This document shows positions 60,796-64,000 of a DNA stretch of 64,000 nt, one piece after another. The DNA is taken from assembly GCF_014650775.1 (NCBI RefSeq), contig NZ_BMVP01000016.1:1-64000 (forward strand), in the 5' to 3' direction. The notes under the pieces are model-generated. The model had not been told where the DNA came from, ran no database searches, and saw only the letters and a list, made by a program, of their open reading frames with translations. This stretch comes from Streptomyces cirratus. Its GTDB lineage: Bacteria > Actinomycetota > Actinomycetes > Streptomycetales > Streptomycetaceae. Position 1 is the stretch's first letter. Each line of letters opens with the position of its first letter. Made by a program: the position numbers and the translations under genes.

Positions 60796-62097
60796 TTACT
60801 GGTTGCCGCAGGCGGAGGTGGTCACGGGGCCGTCCAGCCAGGGCAGGTCGTGGCCCATCCGGTCGCGCTTGGTGCGCAGGTACCGCAGGTTGTGCTCGCC
60901 CGCCTCGATCGGCATCGACTCCCGGCCGGCGACGGCGATGCCGTGGCCGACGAGGGCGTCCGCCTTGTCGGGGTTGTTGGTGAGCAGCCGCACGCTGTGC
61001 ACGCCGAGGTCGGCGAGGATCTGCGCGCCGGCCCCGTAGTCGCGGGCGTCGGCGGGCAGGCCGAGCTCCAGGTTGGCGTCCAGGGTGTCGCGGCCGCGCT
61101 CCTGGAGTTCGTACGCGCGCAGCTTGGACAGCAGTCCGATGCCGCGGCCCTCGTGTCCGCGCAGGTAGACGACCACGCCGCGGCCCTCGGCCTGGATGCG
61201 GGCCATGGAGGCGTGCAGCTGCGGGCCGCAGTCGCAGCGCTGGGACTGGAAGATGTCTCCGGTCAGGCACTCGGAGTGCATCCGGACCAGGATGTCGCTG
61301 CCGTCGCCGACCTCGCCGTGGACGAGGGCCACGTGCTCGACCCCGTCGACGGTGGAGCGGTAGCCGTAGGCCGTGAAGGTGCCGAAGGCGGTCGGCAGGT
61401 TGACCTCGGCCTCGCGGCGGACGGTCGGCTCGGCGGAGCGGCGGTAGGCGATCAGATCCTCTATCGAGATGATCGTCAGACCGTGCTTGCGGGCGAAGGG
61501 GATCAGCTCGGGCAGCCGCAGCATCACGCCGTCCTCACCGGCGATCTCCACGATGGCGCCGGCCGGGCGCAGGCCCGCGAGGCGGGCCAGGTCGACGGCG
61601 GCCTCGGTGTGGCCGTTGCGGACGAGGACGCCGCCGGCCTTGGCGCGCAGCGGGAAGATGTGGCCGGGGCGGACGAAGTCCGAGGGCCCGGAGGTGCCGG
61701 CGGCCAGCAGCCGCAGGGTGGTGGCGCGGTCGGCAGCGGAGATGCCGGTGCTGACGCCGTGGGCGGCGCTCGCGTCGACGGAGACGGTGAAGGCGGTCTT
61801 CATCGACTCGGTGTTGTGCTGGACCATCTGGGGAAGTTCGAGGCGGTCCAGCTCGGGCCCCTCCATGGGGGCGCAGATCAGGCCGCGGCACTCGCTCATC
61901 ATGAACGCGATGATCTCGGGGGTGGCCTTCTCGGCGGCGATGACGAGGTCACCCTCGTTCTCGCGGTCCTCGTCGTCGACGACGACGACCGGGCGGCCGG
62001 CCGCGATGTCCCGGATGGCCTGCTCGACCGGGTCGAGGCGGAAGGTCTGCGCGGTGAGGCCTTCGGGCATGTCCGGCACGGGCTTGAGGGGGGTCAT
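60796..62097 (-). CDS. ribBA: 3,4-dihydroxy-2-butanone 4-phosphate synthase / GTP cyclohydrolase II
   Basis: A 433-residue bifunctional enzyme. The N-terminal RibB domain has DDEDRENEGDLVIAAE (about residue 40), SECRGLICAP and GHIFPLRA. The C-terminal RibA domain carries the zinc-binding motif in HSECLTGDIFQSQRCDCGPQ and RGHEGRGIG. It makes both the four-carbon unit and the pyrimidine precursor of riboflavin. The ATG at 62097 overlaps the pnuC-like stop (ATGA). Confidence 0.97.
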   Translation of the reverse strand: MTPLKPVPDMPEGLTAQTFRLDPVEQAIRDIAAGRPVVVVDDEDRENEGDLVIAAEKATPEIIAFMMSECRGLICAPMEGPELDRLELPQMVQHNTESMKTAFTVSVDASAAHGVSTGISAADRATTLRLLAAGTSGPSDFVRPGHIFPLRAKAGGVLVRNGHTEAAVDLARLAGLRPAGAIVEIAGEDGVMLRLPELIPFARKHGLTIISIEDLIAYRRSAEPTVRREAEVNLPTAFGTFTAYGYRSTVDGVEHVALVHGEVGDGSDILVRMHSECLTGDIFQSQRCDCGPQLHASMARIQAEGRGVVVYLRGHEGRGIGLLSKLRAYELQERGRDTLDANLELGLPADARDYGAGAQILADLGVHSVRLLTNNPDKADALVGHGIAVAGRESMPIEAGEHNLRYLRTKRDRMGHDLPWLDGPVTTSACGNQ

Positions 62098-62747
62098 GCC
62101 GCTGCTCCTTCGAGGGCCGGGGCGGTGGTGGTGCGCGAGCGCTGGTACCAGTCGTACGCGCCCCACAGGACGAGCGCGAAGTAGACGACGTAGACGAGGC
62201 CGGAGAAGGCGAGGCCGCCCGTGAAGGCGAGCGGTACGCCGACGAGGTCGACGAGGAGCCAGGCGAACCAGAACTCGACCAGGCCGCGGGCCTGGGCGAC
62301 CATGGCCACGATGGTGCCGACGAAGATGTAGGCGTCGGCCCACGGGCTCCACGACAGGTTCGGGAACAGGGTGAAGAGGCCGCCCACGGCGAGGGTGCCG
62401 AGCGCCGCTCCGGCCAGGAGCAGGCCGCGCTCGCGCCAGGTGGCGGTGCGTACGGCGATGGAGCCGTCCTGGGCCTGCTGCCTGCCGCGCTGCCAGGCGC
62501 GCCAGCCCCATACGGCCACGCCGATGACCAGGAGCTGCTTGCCGACGCCGCCGGGGAGGTGGGCGGAGGCGTAGGCGGCGATCAGGATGAGGCCGGACAG
62601 GAGCTGGGCGGGCCAGGTCCAGATGGAGCGGCGCCAGCCGAGGGCGAGGGCGGCCAGGCCCATCAGGTTGCCGATCATGTCGGACCAGATGACCTTCTGG
62701 CCGACGATCTCGAAGGCCTCGGTGTTGAGCCAGGTCAGGGCGCTCAC
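62094..62747 (-). CDS. ribM: PnuC-family vitamin transporter, likely riboflavin (RibM/PnuX-like)
   Basis: A 217-residue membrane protein with about six helices and PnuC-family motifs such as WSPWADAYIFVGTIVAMVAQARGLVEFWFAWLLVDLVG. PnuC proteins move nicotinamide riboside, riboflavin or thiamine by facilitated diffusion. Its place inside the riboflavin operon, overlapping ribE and ribBA by four bases each, strongly favours riboflavin. Actinobacterial RibM is the characterised case. Confidence 0.9.
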   Translation of the reverse strand: MSALTWLNTEAFEIVGQKVIWSDMIGNLMGLAALALGWRRSIWTWPAQLLSGLILIAAYASAHLPGGVGKQLLVIGVAVWGWRAWQRGRQQAQDGSIAVRTATWRERGLLLAGAALGTLAVGGLFTLFPNLSWSPWADAYIFVGTIVAMVAQARGLVEFWFAWLLVDLVGVPLAFTGGLAFSGLVYVVYFALVLWGAYDWYQRSRTTTAPALEGAAA

Positions 62748-63367
62748 TTGGCTTCTCCTTCGGTGCGCAGCGGGTCCACTCCGGCGGCCAGCAGACGTTC
62801 CACGTACTTGGCGAGGACGTCGACCTCCAGGTTGACCGGGTCGCCGGGCTGCTTGAGGCCGAGCGTGGTCAGGGCGAGGGTGGTCGGGATGAGGCTGACC
62901 GTGAACCAGTCGGCGGCGGCCTCCACGACGGTGAGGCTGACGCCGTCGACGGTGATGGAGCCCTTCTCCACGACGTAGCGCGACAGGTTCGCCGGGAGGG
63001 CGACCTTGACGATCTCCCAGTGCTCGGAGGGGGTGCGGGAGATGATCTCGCCGGTGCCGTCCACGTGTCCTTGGACGAGGTGGCCGCCGAGGCGCCCGCC
63101 GAGCGCCATCGGACGCTCCAGGTTGACCCGCGAGCCCTTGGCCAGGGCGCCGAGGCCGGAGCGGTTCAGCGTCTCCTGCATGACGTCGGCGGTGAACTGG
63201 CCGTCCGCGGTCTCCACGACGGTCAGACAGACACCGTTGACGGCGATGGAGTCGCCGTGCTTCGCGCCCTCGGTGACGAGGGGGCCGCGCAGGCGGAAGC
63301 GCGAGGCTTCGGCGAGCTGCTCGACGGCGGTGACCTCGCCCAGTTCTTCGACGATTCCGGTGAACAC
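62744..63367 (-). CDS. ribE: Riboflavin synthase, alpha chain
   Basis: A 207-residue two-fold repeated beta-barrel enzyme starting MFTGIVEELGEV. The two lumazine-binding repeats show NGVCLTVVE and VDGVSLTVVE, and the inter-repeat GGHLVQGHVDGTG motif is present. It dismutates two lumazines to riboflavin. Its stop overlaps the start of the transporter gene, and it follows the ribD stop directly. Confidence 0.96.
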   Translation of the reverse strand: MFTGIVEELGEVTAVEQLAEASRFRLRGPLVTEGAKHGDSIAVNGVCLTVVETADGQFTADVMQETLNRSGLGALAKGSRVNLERPMALGGRLGGHLVQGHVDGTGEIISRTPSEHWEIVKVALPANLSRYVVEKGSITVDGVSLTVVEAAADWFTVSLIPTTLALTTLGLKQPGDPVNLEVDVLAKYVERLLAAGVDPLRTEGEAK

Positions 63368-64000
63368 TCAGTGCTCCTTGGGGGCGGTGGTGGGGACGGC
63401 GGTGGCGGTGGGGACGGCGGTGATGCGCAGGTCGGTGCCGATGCGGACGGCCTCGGTGATCTGCAGGCGCACCGCCCGGGCGATGGTCGTGATGCCGGCG
63501 TCGGCGAGTGCCGCGGGGCCGGAGCCGAGCAGGGCGGGGGCGAGGTAGCCGACGACGCGGTCGACGGCCCCGGCTTCGAGGAAGGAGCCCGCCAGGGAGG
63601 GGCCGCCTTCGAGGAACACGGAGCGCACGCCGCGGGCGTGCAGGGCCGCGAGGAGTTCGGGGACGGGGACGCGGCCGTCGCGCAGGGGCAGCCGGAGCAG
63701 GTCGACGCCGGGCAGGTGCCGGGTGTCGGCGTTCTCCGCGACGACGAGCAGGGTCGGGGCCGCGTCGTCGAGGACGCGTGCTCCGGGGAGGAGGGCGGCG
63801 TGGGTGTCGAGGGCGACGCGCAGGGGCTGGGTGGCCCCTTCGACGCCGCGTACGGCGAGGTGCGGGTCGTCGGCGCGCAGGGTGCCGCCGCCCACGAGGA
63901 CGGCGTCGGCCTCGGCGCGCAGCCGGTGGACGTCGGCGCGGGACTCGGGGGAGGTGATCCAGCGGCTGCTGCCGTCGGCGGCGGCGCTGCGGCCGTCGAG
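63368..64000 (-). CDS. ribD: Bifunctional deaminase/reductase RibD (C-terminal part only)
   Basis: The open frame continues off the right edge, so only the C-terminal 210 or so residues (the reductase domain) are in the window. SRWITSPESRADVHRLRAEADAVLVGGGTLRADDPHL matches the RibD reductase/dihydrofolate reductase-like NADPH-binding region, and FLEGGPSLAGSFLEAGAVDRVVGYLAPALLG continues it. The N-terminal deaminase domain must lie beyond 64000. It is the first gene of the rib set seen here; a riboswitch or promoter, if present, is outside the window. Confidence 0.93.
   Translation of the reverse strand, partial: LDGRSAAADGSSRWITSPESRADVHRLRAEADAVLVGGGTLRADDPHLAVRGVEGATQPLRVALDTHAALLPGARVLDDAAPTLLVVAENADTRHLPGVDLLRLPLRDGRVPVPELLAALHARGVRSVFLEGGPSLAGSFLEAGAVDRVVGYLAPALLGSGPAALADAGITTIARAVRLQITEAVRIGTDLRITAVPTATAVPTTAPKEH

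Overview
The window is a GC-rich (mostly above 70% G+C by eye) piece of an actinobacterial chromosome. The gene families, GTG/TTG starts, codon use and gene set (a conservon, RbpA, a DasR-type site before crr, DUF6230/DUF6114, SPW and SCO1431-type membrane proteins) point firmly to Streptomyces. No insertion sequence, prophage, CRISPR array or tRNA was recognised. The layout looks like conserved core chromosome. Accessory change is limited to repeat arrays, two damaged genes and a few unusual small genes.

Positions 1-720 hold the promoter and leader region of a ribosomal RNA operon that runs leftwards off the window, back to back with the PTS genes crr and ptsI. From 3.0 to 11.6 kb lie a hypothetical gene, acetoacetyl-CoA synthetase, a family 31 glycosidase, a Nudix hydrolase, a VanX-like dipeptidase, and a DUF35/thiolase pair behind a palindromic operator. 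From 11.8 to 17.1 kb is a complete conservon (cvnABCD) and a small membrane protein. From 17.15 to 25.06 kb is a leftward operon that I read as a condensin-like (MksBEF/Wadjet JetABC-like) system. It has an SMC-type ATPase of 1612 residues with an unusual Walker B, no JetD nuclease in this window, and an extra low-complexity ORF translationally coupled on both sides. This is the best candidate here for something not well described.

From 25.1 to 27.4 kb is the 5-oxoprolinase operon pxpABC, followed by a decayed repeat array (27.4-28.2 kb). Next come a HEAT-repeat protein preceded by a 20-residue Cys-Cys mini-ORF, an ankyrin protein, a 64-residue membrane protein with an FtsK-like protein whose Walker motifs are degenerate, a MocR-type regulator, a GDPD phosphodiesterase and an MFS transporter. 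From 36.8 to 42.1 kb are rbpA (with a sigma-R promoter), fxsA, a polyprenol-phosphate mannosyltransferase, an amidohydrolase and an AsnC regulator. From 42.1 to 48.1 kb is a lipid-type set (phosphotransferase, CrtC-like protein, acyl-CoA dehydrogenase, TetR) split by a 160-bp tandem repeat array at 44.9-45.95 kb.

From 48.2 to 53.0 kb are DUF6230, a DUF6114 gene broken by three C-tract indels, two small membrane proteins, a C39-like peptidase, a P-loop kinase and a likely small RNA. From 53.2 to 58.3 kb are an orphan EccA-like ATPase with three TTA codons, a truncated phosphotransferase and two CBS/DUF21 proteins. The right end (58.5-64 kb) is a leftward biosynthetic run: ribD (partial), ribE, a PnuC/RibM-type transporter, ribBA, ribH, hisE, hisG and a PH-domain membrane protein. 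It links riboflavin synthesis and uptake with two histidine enzymes.
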